The notes: generated by a model not told the origin, from the sequence alone. Shown: positions 10,350-23,200, counted from the first letter of the stretch. The stretch is DNA of 64,000 nucleotides from Centrapalus pauciflorus (GCA_020465985.1 JAANYP010001807.1:154585-218584), one strand, 5' to 3'. Made by a program: numbers and translations.

Positions 10350-13300
10350 GCTGTTATTTGTGCAGGGCAACCACAGGTCTCCTCATAAAACAAGATGGCA
10401 TTTGGACAGTGGATGCTCTAGGCAAATGATAGGCAATTCTGAGTGCTTGTCAAATTTCAAAGGCTTTGATGGAGGATTTGTTGCATTTGGAGGCAACTCA
10501 AAAGGAGGTAAGGTTACAGGTAAGGGTACTGTTAATGCAGGCAACATGCTATTCCATGATGTTTTGTATGTTGAACAGCTTAAGTATAATTAATTAAGTG
10601 TCTCTCAAATATGTGACAAACAAACATTGTTCTGTTTACAGATTCTGAGTGTATTGTCCTTTCAAAAGATTTCAAAATTCCTGAAAATCTTGTTTTACTA
10701 AGAACACCAAGAAAGGACAATGTTTACTGTCTGGACACAGATCTTTTATCTAAATCAAATACTTTAAGATGTTTGATATCCAAAGCATCATCCAATGAGT
10801 CTGCTCTTTGGCATAGAAGGATGTGTCACATGAACTTCAAGTCCATGAATGTTTTAGTCAAAAAGAATCTGGTAAGAGGCTTACCACAAAAGGAGTTCAT
10901 CTGTGATGATCATTGTCTAGCATGTCTTAAAGGCAAGCAACACAAAACTTCTCATAAGGCCAAAGAAGTAAATTAAATCTCATCTGTTCTTCAGTTGCTT
11001 CATATGGATCTATTTGGTCCAACATCTGTTTTGAGTTTGAATAAAAGGGCTTACTGTTTAGTTATTGTTGATGATTTCACCAGATTTACTTGGGTTTATT
11101 TTCTTAGGTCCAAAGATGAAACTGCTGAGCTAGTTAAGTCTTTTATCCTTAAGATAGAAAACCAATCCAACTTAAAAGTTAAGGTGCTAAGATCAGACAA
11201 TGGAACAGAATTTAAAAATCACATTCTAAACAGTTTCTGTGAGTCCAAAGCATTGCTAGACAATATAGTGCACCAAGAACACCACAGCAAAATGGTGCAG
11301 CTGAAAGAAAGAACAGAACATTAATTGAGGCTGCTAGAACAATGTTAGCTGATTCAAATCTGCCAATGACTTTCTGGGCGGAAGCTGTCAATACAGCCTG
11401 TTATGTTCTGAATAGGGTTCAAGTTTTCCAATCACAAGGGAAAACTCCCTATGAGTTATTCCATAACCGAAGTCCCCTAATAGCTTTCTTCAAGCCTTTT
11501 GGATGTCCATGTACTATTCTTCACACTAAGACTCACTTAGGAAAATTCGAAAGTAAGGCTGAAGAAGGATTCTTTGTAGGATACTCAAATCAAAGCAAAG
11601 CCTATAGGGTATATAACAGTGTGTCTAAAACCATTGAAGAAAGTGCCAATGTTGCATTTAATGAACATACTGCAAATATCAAAGGTACTGGTCCTGATTG
11701 GTTGTTTGATTTAGATTCACTAACAAATTCTCTGAGCTTTGTTGAGTATACTGCAGAAGCTGATGCATACAGGATTGAAGCTACTAACACAAATTCTCAT
11801 GCTGCCAATACAAATTCTCAAGCTGTTGGCACAAAGTTTCAGACTGCTGCAGATTCAACAAGTTGGGATGATTACACCACTATACCACTTCTATCCTGTG
11901 ATCCTCCAGGGGTCCTGAATGCTCAACATGACACAAATCCAGACACTGAAGTGCCACTCCCAAGTCCTGAGAGAACAGCTCCAACACAAAGGGAAACAGT
12001 CCCAGACTCAAGTCATGCTGTTCCAGAAACTGAATCATTCACTGGTCCTGATGGCGATGATACAAATCTTGGATCCTCTTTTCAGACAGAGAGAGAGCCT
12101 ACACTAAGAGTTCACAAGTATCATCCTCTCAATCAAATACTGGGTGATCCAAGCACTCCTGTACAAACAAAGAAAATGGTTCAAAATGAGACTGCTGCTG
12201 CTGAACAAGCAGTTCCTGAATTCAGTCTAGCTGCCTTTGAGAATGCTTTTTCATGTCTCAACTAGAACCTAAAAAGGCATCAGAAGCCTTAAAAGATTCA
12301 TCTTGGATTGAGTCTATGCAAGAAGAGCTTCTACAGTTCAAGATTCAGAATGTATGGACTCTGGTGGATCTTCCTAAAGGTAAGAGAGCAATTGGTACAA
12401 GATGGGTGTTCAGAAACAAGAAAGATGAGAGAGGGATAGTCATCAAGAATAAAGCAAGGCTAGTAGCACAAGGTTACACTCAAGAAGAAGGCATAGATGA
12501 TGATGATGTATTTGCTCCAGTAGCAAGAATTGAAGCCATTATACTATTTTTGGCCTATGCAAGCTTCAAAGGTTTCAAAGTGTATCAAATGGATGTGAAG
12601 TCTGCTTTTCTGTATGGAACAATTGAAGAGGAGGTATATGTGTGTCAACCTCCTGGTTTTGAAGACTACAAGTATCCAGACAGGGTTTACAAGCTAGACA
12701 AGGCTCTCTATGGTCTCCATCAAGCCCCAAGAGCATGGTATGACACTCTGTCATCATACCTTTTACAGAATGGGTTCAAGAGAGGCACTCTGGACAAAAC
12801 ACTTTTCACTAAGTCTATCAAAGATGAGATTCTGCTTGTCCAAATCTATGTTGATGACATTATCTTTGGCTCAACAAATGACTGTCTGTGCAAAGAGTTT
12901 GAAGCTTTAATGCACAAAAAGTTGCAAATGAGTTCAATGGGAGAACTCACTTTCTTTCTAGGATTGCAGGTTAAGCAGAAGCCCACTGGACTTTTCATAA
13001 GTCAATCAAAGTATGTGAAAGACATACTAGAAAAGTTTGGGTATCAAGACACATAGGTTGCAAGCACTCCAATGGATCCTCACAAGCAGCTCCATACAGA
13101 CAAAGATGGCATAGATGTGGACCTACATTTATACAGATCTCTTATAGGATCACTTATGTATCTAACATCTTCTAGACCTGATATAATGTTTGCTGTCTGT
13201 GTGTGTGCTAGGTTTCAATGCTCTCCAAAGGATTCTCACTTGGTTGCTGTTAAGAGAATCTTTAGATATCTCAAAGGCCAACCACACTTAGGCCTATGGT

Positions 13301-13791
13301 ATCCTAAAGATTCTCCCCTTGAACTAACTGCTTATTCTGACAGTGACTATGGTGGTTGCAACATTGACAGAAAATCTACAACTGGTGGATGTCAATACTT
13401 AGGAGCAAGACTGGTCTCTTGGCAATGCAAAAAGCAGACAACTGTGTCCACATCATCCACTGAAGCAGAATATGTAGCAGCTGCAAGCTGCTACTCCCAG
13501 GTAATGTGGATTCAAAATCAGCTGAGAGACTATGGTATGAATTTCTTATCCACTCCTATCTACATTGACAATTCAAGTGCAATCAGCATTGTGCAAAACC
13601 CAGTGAAATTCCCAAAAACCAAGCATATAGAAATCAGATTTCACTTTATAAGGGATTGTAATGAAAAGAAGTGAATCCAAGTTACCAAAATACATACTGA
13701 TGATCAGTTAGCTGATCTATTTACAAAACCTTTTGATGTAGGAAGGTTCACTTTCCTGGTATCAAATATTGGTATGGTAAACATGGATTAA
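10350..13791 (+). pseudogene. pol: Copia-2 pol (protease-integrase-RT-RNase H), frameshifted
   Basis: Protease motif LDSGCS near 10400. Integrase zinc region WHRRMCHMNF...CLACLKGKQH (10800-10945), core MDLFGP and RSDNGTEF (11000-11215), PQQNGAAERKNR (about 11277-11315). RT spans 12260-12960 with intact YVDD (about 12847-12858). RNase H spans 13090-13670 (DSDYGGC, STEAEYVA). Pol ends at TAA 13789-13791. Breaks: stop near 10591, frameshift near 10625, stop at 10974, single-base frameshift near 11252, frameshift near 12240-12265, stops at 13054 and 13672. The protease and RT catalytic residues look unaltered. As it stands it cannot make a full Pol; the young LTRs suggest copying by proteins from another element. 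Confidence 0.85.
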
Positions 13792-14134
13792 TTTGTTTTC
13801 ATTATTATCTAACTAGTATGGTTATTTAAGGGGGAGTCACTGTTCCATTGAAAAGATGCATAATTTTCAACTAACAGCATGAGTATTTTCTCAAGCTGCT
13901 AGTTCATTTTCTCGGACTGCTAGTTATTCACTTGATCTGTCAAAGTGTGCAGGGTAGTTAGGTAATTTTTAAAATGTGTGTGCGCGGGACCCAACCTTTT
14001 CAAAACCTTTAAAGGTCCCAGTTTCGTTCAGTTGTAACTACCAGTTACAAAATTTTCTTCCACGACCTTTCTCTTCTCTCTGAACGATTCACACACACTT
14101 CTTTGCAAACCCTAAACCCTTCATTTGATCTTCA
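13792..14134 (+). promoter_or_regulatory. Pol / post-pol spacer of Copia-2, possible internal leader
   Basis: 343 non-coding bases. The first half has repeated CAAGCTGCTAG-like words shared with the LTR. The last 100 bases are pyrimidine-rich (TTTCTCTTCTCTCTG) and lead into CAATGG at the next ORF, like a plant 5' leader. A TATA box is not convincing here (CTTTAAAGG near 14010 is the best). Confidence 0.35.
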
Positions 14135-16959
14135 ATGGAGTTTGTTAAGGAACACAACTATCTTCCCTACTCTCTAAAGCACTCAGACCTTCAACCGTTC
14201 CACGACATGATGGACTTTCTTCGTCACTCCCATATCCATCTTGCACTCAATATAAACCCCACCATATACATATCGCATATAGAACAATTCTGGAATCATG
14301 CCACTGTTCAATCCACCAATGGAATTCCTTCTATACTATCCAAGATTGATGGCACTCCCATCACCATTACTGAGGAATCCATTCGGCGCCATTTGCATCT
14401 TCAAGATGCCACAGGTATAACAGACCTATCCCTTGATGCTTTACATACTGGTCTTTCTGATATAGGCTATAGGGGTCCTGCTGATTCTTTTACTTTCTTA
14501 AAAGCCCATTTTTCTCCTAAATGGAAATACCTTGTACATATAATTCAGCAGTGTATGAGCCCCAAAAGAACTGGTTGGTCCGAATTTTCTTCTAATATTG
14601 CCACTGCCTTAGTGTGCTTTTCAACAGGCCAACGGTTCAATTTTTCTAACATGATTTTTCACGGGATGTTAAGGCATCATTCCCTAAAGAGTGGGAAGTT
14701 TTTGATGTATCCCAGATTTTTGGCAGAAATCATTGCACACACTTGCACCACTTCTCATCTACCTAAAAGGATACATGTTTCTCACAGGCACTCACTATCC
14801 TCTATAAAGAGACTTTTGAAACAAAGTGCAAATTTTTTGAGCGTTGATGTTCCATTGCCTTCTGCAATGATGAACATCATTCCAAGAAACAGAGGAGAGG
14901 GTCCTGAGCAGGCTCAGCCTAACATCACTGCTACACCCCCAGGACCCCAACCCACTCCTCATGATACACAACTTCCTTCTGATCCTTTTATACAGCCAAC
15001 ACGCCCACTAAAATTTCTATATAAAAGGAAAAGGGGAGCAGGAGCTCCTTCCTCCTCCTCCCTCAGACTAGAGCCATATATCCCTGTGCAGGAGGACACT
15101 TCTGCACAGAATATCCAAAGGGAACCACTTGAGGAAACTCCCATCCTCACTCAGAAGGTGAACATCTCCTCAGAGACTGTTCATATGGGCTCTGTGGCTG
15201 GCACTACTGCTGTTTCTGCAAAAGAGGCACAGGACAGTGCCAACATCACTAAGACCACACCCATGGCAACAGCCAGTGTGCAAACACAAGCTGGAAGTCC
15301 CCAGAACAAGAACAGAGGAGCCCAGAAGTTTCTACTTCTGGTATTAATGTCAGTGATAGATCACAAGCACCACATGTGTTTTCTGATCTTGAGACTAGTC
15401 TGCAACTCATGCTTTTAACGGATCCCAAGCTGAAACCTGTTGTAGCTATGTTGGAATATCAAATGTCCATCATTGCTGCACAGGGTGCTCAGATATTTGC
15501 ACTAAAGCAGGCAGAATCGGCTCAAAATCAAAGGATGGATTATCTCCATAAAGGGTTTACCCTCTGTGGAAATAAGATAATGAAATTAGAGCGTTTGATT
15601 CAAACCCAAGGGGCAAAGGTTGTAGGTCCTCCTGACCAAACCAATGCTTCCAAAAAGGGGGAGAATCAGGAGGTTCCTGAATCAGTCCAAGCAGCTCCAA
15701 CAACATCAGTTCAAACAGCCTCAACAGTTCCACCTTCTAGGCTAACAGTCCCAACAGCTTCTCAAGTTGTTAGCCTAGAAACTCAAGCTGCTGCCCCAAA
15801 AGCAACTGGAGTTGTCATAAGGGAAGGTGTTCATGCTCCAATCAGTACAGTCCAAGCTGCATCTTCTGCTGCAAAAGACAAGGGCGAGGGCATTCTTATT
15901 GAGTCTCCAAAGCACAAATTTTCTTCCAAAGAAGCCCAGATTGCCTTTGATGCTGAAGTTGCCAAACGGTTAGCAGAAGAGCAAGATAAAGAATTAGATC
16001 AGCAAACCCAGCCCCCAATGGATGATGATGAGAGTCTAGGTGATTACCAAAAGGGGTTTGTGGGTAAACAAGGAGAAAAGAAGAGAAAGTTGCCAACTGG
16101 GCACTCCAAAGCTGAGCATAGAAGATTTTTAATCAATTTTGCCTTTGCAGCTGGTATTCCAAAGAAAATGGCTCAGTCCATGACTACTGAAAGGCTGCAA
16201 GAGATTCATGACAAGGAGATGGACAAAAGAAAGAAAGCAAAAGTTTCCCAAGAAGTCCAATCATCACAAGAACCAGCTCAACCTGCTACAAGTCACATTC
16301 AAGCTGCTGCCAGTGCTCCTGCTCCTACTGATCAAGCTGTTGCTTCTATTCCTTCATCTGAGCCATCATCACAAGCAATGCTGTATCAAGTTAAGAGGTT
16401 GGTATTTGATCAACAACTGCAAAAAGCAATGGAGATAGAGAAACTGATTGATCAGCATGATTTTACAAAGCCTCTGATCAATTACTGGTATGCCAAGTCA
16501 CTGGACAACCGTGACTTAAGAGTCAAGTTTGTTGTAAGAAGAGAGTCTGGACCAGAAGAAGAATTTGATACATTTTGGCAAATGGTTCAGAAGTTGACCA
16601 GAGATGAGCTAACAAAGATGCATAATATAGGGTCTGTGACACAAGTTAGATTTGCTCTACCACAAGTGAAGCAAATTATTAAAGATCTAAAATCAATTGT
16701 TGACCCTGAATCTGCAAGGAAAGAGATAGAGGATGCTGTGAAGAAAGGGACAAAGATCAAGCAAGTTGATCTGTTTGTCAAGTCAAGGACATACAGAATC
16801 AAATTCTCAGATGGGTCTGGTATATTCTTCAATCTTGAATTTTATAATTTACCAAAAGATATGCTACTTCAGATAAAATCTGTTAGGATATCTTGTGATA
16901 GAGATGAGATGAAGAAAGAATTTTTGAAGGCTGTAGATCAGAAACTTGCACAATTATAA
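14135..16959 (+). pseudogene. Copia-2 post-pol ORF, one frameshift
   Basis: ATG 14135 opens a 427-codon frame that continues after one frame change in a C-run near 15300 into the frame ending at TAA 16957-16959. The whole would be about 940 residues. The N-terminal 240 residues form a conserved block (NINPTIYISHIEQFWNHA, MYPRFLAEI) corresponding in layout to the block opening the Copia-1 ORF: FW motif, short strand pairs, 'ITEESIRRHLHL', then 'YPRF'. A Pro/Ser/Thr-rich linker, helical segments, a KKGENQ repeat written with PPT-like bases, and a basic C-terminal domain (about 16440-16959) follow. No membrane segment or signal peptide is visible. Function unknown; I read it as the same kind of accessory protein as in Copia-1. 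Relatives are common in Asteraceae repeats, from memory. Confidence 0.75.
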
Positions 16960-17050
16960 GTTTTTGAAAGCCTTGGTTTGTAAATAACAGTTTACTTATT
17001 CATTTCCATTTTTGTATAGAACTTAAAGTCTTGTGTAAAGAATTTAAGTT

Positions 17051-17059
17051 AGGGGGAGA
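17051..17059 (+). other. Polypurine tract of Copia-2
   Basis: AGGGGGAGA just before TGTTGGG at 17061, identical to the Copia-1 tract. Confidence 0.85.
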
Positions 17060-17060
17060 T

Positions 17061-17724
17061 TGTTGGGAAATAGTTTAAGTATGTTCAAGCTGTTAGTTAG
17101 ACTTCTCAAACTGTTAGTAGAGTTTATATGTAAATCCAAAGTTCATGCTGCTAGTTGAAGAAACTCGAGCTGCCAGTGTAAAAGTTCAAGCTGCCAGAGC
17201 AAATCAACTCGAGCTGCTCTGTTCATGCTGTCAAGTGATTCAAGCTGCTCAACAGTTTCATAAACAAAAAGTGCTGATTTTCAGGAAAAGATATCTACAT
17301 GAAGATTCCAGCATATCTACTATCAGAGAAGTCATAGTTCGTCAAGGAAACAAATCAAGAAGCAATATAAATACATAGAATAGGTCATTCTATTGTATAG
17401 GAGTTTCTGCATATTCGAGTCTGTAATTGCTTTTGTTGATTAAGTTTTCATAAGCCTCTAAGGTTGTAAAACCCTAAGAACAGTCTGTGTTTTTCGTCTA
17501 ATCAAACAGATTAGAGGTGATTGTAATCATTGAAGTCAGCAATACAATCAGTTTTGATTATTTCTTGTGTTGATTTATTATTGATTCTGAAAGTTTTTGT
17601 TAAAATAGTTAAGTGTTATTCCGCAAACTTCTTAATTAAACTTTGATTCAAAGCAAGATTATTGATTTATACTCTGATAAATTCAAATCAGTTAGTCTTG
17701 GTTAATTTGTTTAAGATCCTGACA
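17061..17724 (+). repeat. 3' LTR of Copia-2
   Basis: Nearly identical to 6912-7574. Its TATA box reads TATAAATA (17366-17373), where the 5' LTR has TATATATA. Confidence 0.93.
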
Positions 17725-17943
17725 ACTTTTCTCAAGAACATAAAACTTTTACAAAAACTCAGATTTTCACTCTTTTTGGACGATTTAACCAACGATTGTT
17801 TCTATAACTTCTAAAGGTTTCAATGTATGATTTCTAATCAATATTTCCAACATGCAACATCAATCTATGCTTTAAATCTTGAATTTTGGTTTTTCTCAAA
17901 ACCGAAACTAGACACATATAAATTTGAAATTTTAAGTAGATAT
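17725..17943 (-). repeat. Gypsy-1 3' LTR, piece 2
   Basis: 219 bases between the two nested elements, collinear with about 34889-35109 of the Gypsy-1 5' LTR. It starts with the ACTTT duplication of Copia-2 and ends with the GATAT duplication of Gypsy-2. Confidence 0.85.
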
Positions 17944-18944
17944 TGTCACACCCTGCTACCTTGGTTGGCAGCGAGACGTGACGAGTGCGGAAGCGTAACC
18001 ATTATTATAACGAACGACCACTATATGGACGTTTTCGAAGTAATACATCATTAAAATTTAAAAATGTAATAATGTTTTACAAAATGAAAGAAATGAAGTT
18101 CGCGTAATACAGAGATTCTAATACATAATTAATGCGTCCAAAAATAATGCAGTCAAATCTCCGTTAGTTTCGAAATATGCATGCGACTCCATGAAATGCG
18201 GAAGCTTGAAAGTTGGTGTATCCGAAGGCACACTTGCCTTAATTACCTGAAAATACATGCTAAAATACGTCAACAAAATTGTTGGTGAGTTCATAGGTTT
18301 ACACGAAAAGACCAGTTGAATGGACATTATCACATGCGTTGAATTTATAAAATCATAAATTCCATGAGATGTATTACATAAACCATCGTTTCACCGAAGC
18401 TTAATTAGAATGAGTTTGCCCCGAGCAGTATTCCCAAAATACCGTGTGTTGAATATATATGCATCCGCAGTTAGCTGAACCACTAACCCGAGTGGGGGAC
18501 ATGACTCCCAATAGATCTATTCACAATATATTCGCGCTTGCAAACAAATGCAACTAACGATTTCATGATATAAGGGCGGAGATCACATATGTAATACATA
18601 ATAGAATCGAGAAGTTTTTGTGTCCATATAAAAACGAAGCATGTATTTCATCCCAAAACATAACAATGTGAAAAATGGGACTATGAAGACTCACCTTGTT
18701 GGTTTTTGATGATGTTTTTGGATCTGTGTTAAGCACTTGTTTGGATGGTCGAGACTCGTCCTAATATTTTTACGAGTTCGGGTCAATATCATTATAATAC
18801 GTGTTTGAGTACTTCGTATTCGTTTTTATGTACTTGTAATGTATGAATAATTTTTGTGGGGTTTTATACGTGAATATCGATTTATGGATATTTATTTTCT
18901 AAAAATGGTTTGTATGCATGCATACTCACGTATATATGTACATT

Positions 18945-18948
<4 letters not shown>

Positions 18949-19032
<84 letters not shown>
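18949..19032. repeat. (TA)n tract in the Gypsy-2 3' LTR
   Basis: About 84 bases of TA. The same tract in the other LTR is about 118 bases (26722-26839), so it has changed length since insertion. Apparent tyrosine-isoleucine ORFs here are artefacts. Confidence 0.9.
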
Positions 19033-19033
<1 letters not shown>

Positions 19034-19650
19034 GAAGATGCATACATATATATACGAGCATGTGCATCATTACGAAAAGAGTATTCGTTTATTTTGCATG
19101 GAAAATTTCTTTTTACGAGTATTATGAAAAACCGAGTTGTAAATGAAAAGTATTATATTTTAGTAAATGTATTTAATTTTTCATGTTTTATAAATAAAGT
19201 AAATAAGAAAACTTACAAAATTTGAAGAACACTTGAAATCTTTAAAGTTGGCCGGTTTTGTTTTGAGAGAGAATATGTGTGTTGGTGTGTTTTTGTGAAG
19301 TGGGTTTTGTCTTCTATTTATAGAAGAAAAAGGTTATTAAAAATAAAGATAAATTAATTAAAATTTTCAGTGAAATGATGAAAAGTGAAATGGTGGGATC
19401 GGTTGAGTGTTGGGCAAAAAGGTGTGGCCGATTCATGAGTGTATGTTGCATGTTGTTTATTATTAAAATAATACAATAGTACAAGCTAGTTGTCCTTTAA
19501 AGGACAACTTACTTTTTAGAGTGATAAGTAGTATGGGTTTTCAGTTTTTATATTAATAAAAGTACAAAAAGTATGCACGAAAAAGGTGGCAGCCTTTATT
19601 ATTACTGTATATATATATATATACATACTTAGAAAAATCTCTGGAATGTT

Positions 19651-20123
19651 AAACTCGATTCAAGTGTGAATCGAGTTTGTTACAGTGTCAATCGAGTTTT
19701 ATATAATTATACCCGAGTTTTATCACACTTTGATCGAGTTTTCTGCCCTTGGCATCCGAGTTTCACATAGCTTTAGTCGAGTTTCATACAACATTGCCCG
19801 AGTTCCTTGCTTCTTTAATCGAGTTTCTTTGTTTAACTGTTCGAGTTTTATGTAGTTTTATTCGAGTTTTATGTTTCTTTATTCGAGTTTCATCCTTTGG
19901 AAATCGAGATTTGTATATTCATCATTCGAGTTTTATACAGCATCATCCGAGAAAATCCTTTCTTTATTCGAGTTTCATCAAAGTGTCATTCGAGTTTATC
20001 ACTTACTTAACCGAGTTTCCTACAACATTATTCGAGTTTTATACTTACACGATTCGAGTCTCATGTAATATCATTCGAGTTTATTAATTATATGATTCGA
20101 GGTTCATATAATTTCATTCGAGT
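19651..20123 (-). promoter_or_regulatory. 21-nt phased CGAG array in U3 (3' LTR copy)
   Basis: Twenty-two CGAG cores, mostly as TTCGAGTTTYAT, start at 19672, 19693, 19714, 19735, 19757, 19778, 19799, 19820, 19842, 19863, 19884, 19905, 19927, 19948, 19969, 19991, 20012, 20033, 20055, 20076, 20098 and 20119. Every step is 21 or 22 bases, while the bases between cores are largely unrelated. The array opens with a perfect 12-base inverted repeat (AAACTCGATTCA and its complement, 4-base loop) at 19651-19678. In the element's direction it lies in U3, upstream of the TATA box. Confidence 0.85.
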
Positions 20124-20181
20124 TTTATATTTAGTTTAATTTTTGAGTTTCATACCTCATATTTTAGGCCAGTTGTTACAG

Positions 20182-20190
20182 TCTCCCCCT
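20182..20190 (-). other. Polypurine tract of Gypsy-2
   Basis: Plus strand TCTCCCCCT, that is AGGGGGAGA on the element strand, next to the 3' LTR. Confidence 0.85.
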
Positions 20191-20213
20191 GTTGAAGGAA
20201 TTTCGTCCCGAAA

Positions 20214-23200
20214 TTAGCTCGTGTTCTCCTCGGCTTGGACTTTTAAGAACAGCTGGGGGTACTTCTCTCGGAACTGATCTTCGCGTTCCCAAGTGAACTC
20301 AGGACCTCGTTTAGAGTTCCATCGGACCTTTATTATTGGAATTCGACTGTGCTTGAGTTTCTTGACTTCTTGGTCCATTACTTCCACTGGTTGCTCAATG
20401 AAATTCAGCTTATCGTCTATCTCCAGCTCGTCCATGGGTATCACGAGTGATTCATCAGCCAGACATTTCTTAAGATTGGATACGTGGAAGGTATTATGAA
20501 CGTTACTAAGCTCTGGGGGTAGATCGAGTCGGTAAGCTACCGGGCCAATTCTTTTGGTGATTTTGAATGGTCCGATATAACGAGGATTGAGTTTTCCTCG
20601 TTTTCCAAAACGGATTACGCCTTTCTAAGGCGAGACTTTCAGCATCACTTGATCTCCCTCTTGGAATTCCAAATCCTTCCGTCGGATGTCTGCATAACTC
20701 TTCTGTCGATCCCGCGCAATCTTCAATCGGTTCCGAATCTGGGCTATCTTCTCTGTAGTTTCCTGGATGATCTCAGGTCCAGTAATCTGACTATCCCCTA
20801 CTTCAGCCCAACAAAGAGGTGATCGACACTTTCGTCCATAGAGTGTTTCGAATGGGGCGGTCTTAATGCTCGAGTGATAACTGTTGTTATAAGAAAACTC
20901 AACTAATGGCAGGTGTCTGTCCCAACTTTTTCCAAAGTCGATGACACATGCCCTTAGCATATCTTCCAATGTTTGAATCGTTCTTTCACTCTGACCGTCC
21001 GTTTGCGGGTGATAGGCTGTACTCATATCTAGACGCGTTCCTAGTGCTTCTTGCAATGATTGCCAGAACCTTGACGTAAATCGGCTGTCTCTGTCTGATA
21101 TAATGGATACTGGCACCCCATGCCTTGAGACGACCTCCTTAAGATAGGTTCGTGTTAACTTATCCATCTTGTCAGTCTCCTTGATTGGCAGGAAGTGTGC
21201 GGTCTTGGTCAGCCGATCCACGATCACCCAGATGGTGTCATAACCTTCAGAAGTCATTGGCAACTTAGTGATAAAATCCATGGTGATATTTTCCCACTTC
21301 CATTGGGGTATCTCTGGCTGGACTAGCAATCCTGATGGCCTTTGATGCTCAGCCTTAACTTTTAAACATGTTAAGCACTTGCTGACATAAGTAGCAATGT
21401 CAGCCTTCATGTTTGGCCACCAGTATGATCCCTTCAAATCGTGATACATCTTGTCCGACCCTGGATGAACAGCATATCTTGTTTTGTGCCCTTCATCCAT
21501 GACCAGTTTCCTTATGCCTCCAAACTTTGGTAACCAAATTCTGCCCATGAAGTATCGGCATCCATCTGACTTGATTTCAAACTGCTTATCCATGCCTCTC
21601 AATGCCTCATTCAGCAGATTATCCTCCTTGACTGCCTCTTCTTGTGCTTCTCGGACTTGAGGGTTTAGGTTTGACTGTATAGTCATTACCAAAGCTCGGA
21701 CTCTCAATGGCTTAACCCGTTCCTTTCGGCTTAGGGCGTCAGCTACGACATTTGCTTTTCCTGGATGGTAGCGAATCTCGCAGTCATAGTCGCTAAGAAG
21801 TTCCACCCAACGTCGTTGCCTCATATTTAACTCTTTCTGATTCAGAATATGCTGGAGGCTTTTATGGTCCGTGAACACCGTGCACTTGGTTCCATACAAA
21901 TAGTGCCTCCATATTTTGAGAGCAAACACCACTGCTCCCAGTTCCAGGTCATGAGTAGTATAGTTTACCTCGTGAATCTTGAGCTGTCGTGATGCATAAG
22001 CGATGACCTTGTCCCTTTGCATGAGCACACAACCTAATCCGTTGTGCGAGGCATCACAGTAGACTACAAAATTTTCAGTTCCTTCGGGTAGGGACAGAAT
22101 TGGTGCACTACACAACCTCTGCTTAAGCAGCTGAAACGCCTTTTCTTGCTCTTCACCCCAGACGTATTTCACATCCTTACGGGTCAGCTCCGTTAAGGAA
22201 CCTGCTATCCTAGGAATTGGCGGACTTCTGTGGGGGTTCTTGGGATTGCCCAGTTCTTTATGGCCTCGATCTTTGATGGGTCGACCTGAATTCCCTGACT
22301 GTTGATCACATGCCCAAGGAATTTAACTTCTCGCAACCAAAATTCACATTTTGAAAATTTGGCGTATAGCTGCTCTTTTTCTAACAACTCCAAGATCAAC
22401 TTGAGATGTTGTTCATGCTCTTCTTTACTTTTGGAATAGATTAGGATATCGTCTATGAACACTATAACAAATTTATCCAGATATGGTTTACACACCCGAT
22501 TCATGAGGTCCATAAATACGGCTGGTGCGTTGGTTAAACCGAATGGCATCACCTGGAATTCGTAATGTCCATAACGAGTTCTGAATGCCGTCTTGGGGAT
22601 ATCTTCTTCCCGAACTTTTACTTGATGATAACCGGAGCACAGATCAATCTTTGAGTAGAAGCTAGATCCCTGTAGCTGGTCGAACAGGTCATCAATCCTA
22701 GGGAGAGGGTAGCGGTTCTTTACCGTTAACTTGTTTAGCTCTCGGTAGTCTATGCACATTCTGAAGGATCCGTCTTTCTTTTTAACGAACAAAACCGGAG
22801 CTCCCCAAGGTGAGGAACTTGGTCGAATGAATCCTTTATTCATCAATTCTTGTAATTGACTGGATAGTTCTTGCATCTCAGAAGGTGCGAGCCTATAGGG
22901 GGCTCTTGCGATCGGTGCAGCTCCTGGCACTAAGTCGATTTGAAATTCTACTTGCCTAGCTGGAGGAAGCCCAGGCAAGTCTTCCGGGAATACCTTCGGG
23001 TAGTCACGTACTACTGGAATATCCTCAAGTCGTTTTTCCTTCGACTCTTTTTCTACGATCTGGACCAACACTGCATGGCAACCCTTCCTAAGACATTTTA
23101 ATGTTCTTAGGCCGGATATGACATTCAATTGTCGGTTCTTCTTTTCCCCTTGGACCGTGAGGACTTTCTTCTTACTGAGTGGTATTCGCACCACTTTCTT

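Larger units (their letters stand above)
6912..17724 (+). mobile_element. Copia-2: complete Ty1/copia element with post-pol ORF
   Basis: Both LTRs are present (6912-7574 and 17061-17724), flanked by the 5-bp duplication ACTTT (6907-6911 and 17725-17729). The primer site is at 7577 and the PPT at 17051. Gene order is gag, protease, integrase, RT, RNase H, post-pol ORF. By eye the LTRs differ by about eight substitutions and one or two small indels in 663 bases, so the insertion is recent. Yet gag and pol carry several stops and frameshifts. The empty target survives uninterrupted at 34889-34893. Confidence 0.95.
17944..20180 (-). repeat. 3' LTR of Gypsy-2
   Basis: Plus-strand ends TGTCACACCC and GGCCAGTTGTTACA. 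Contains a TA tract (18949-19032), a minus-strand TATA box (CTATTTATA on the plus strand, 19314-19322) and the 21-nt phased CGAG array (19651-20123). Confidence 0.95.

Noticed and set aside
18854..19225. ORFs of alternating Tyr-Ile over the TA tracts (also 26629-27032)
   Set aside because: They are translations of the dinucleotide repeat inside an LTR.
19749..20087. ORF with repeated EFH/RVL motifs (also 27554-27892)
   Set aside because: The repetition is the phased CGAG array read as protein; the 21-22 base steps do not keep one frame throughout.
19651..20123. CRISPR array
   Set aside because: The units are too short and degenerate, the genome is a plant, and the array is duplicated in both LTRs of a retrotransposon.
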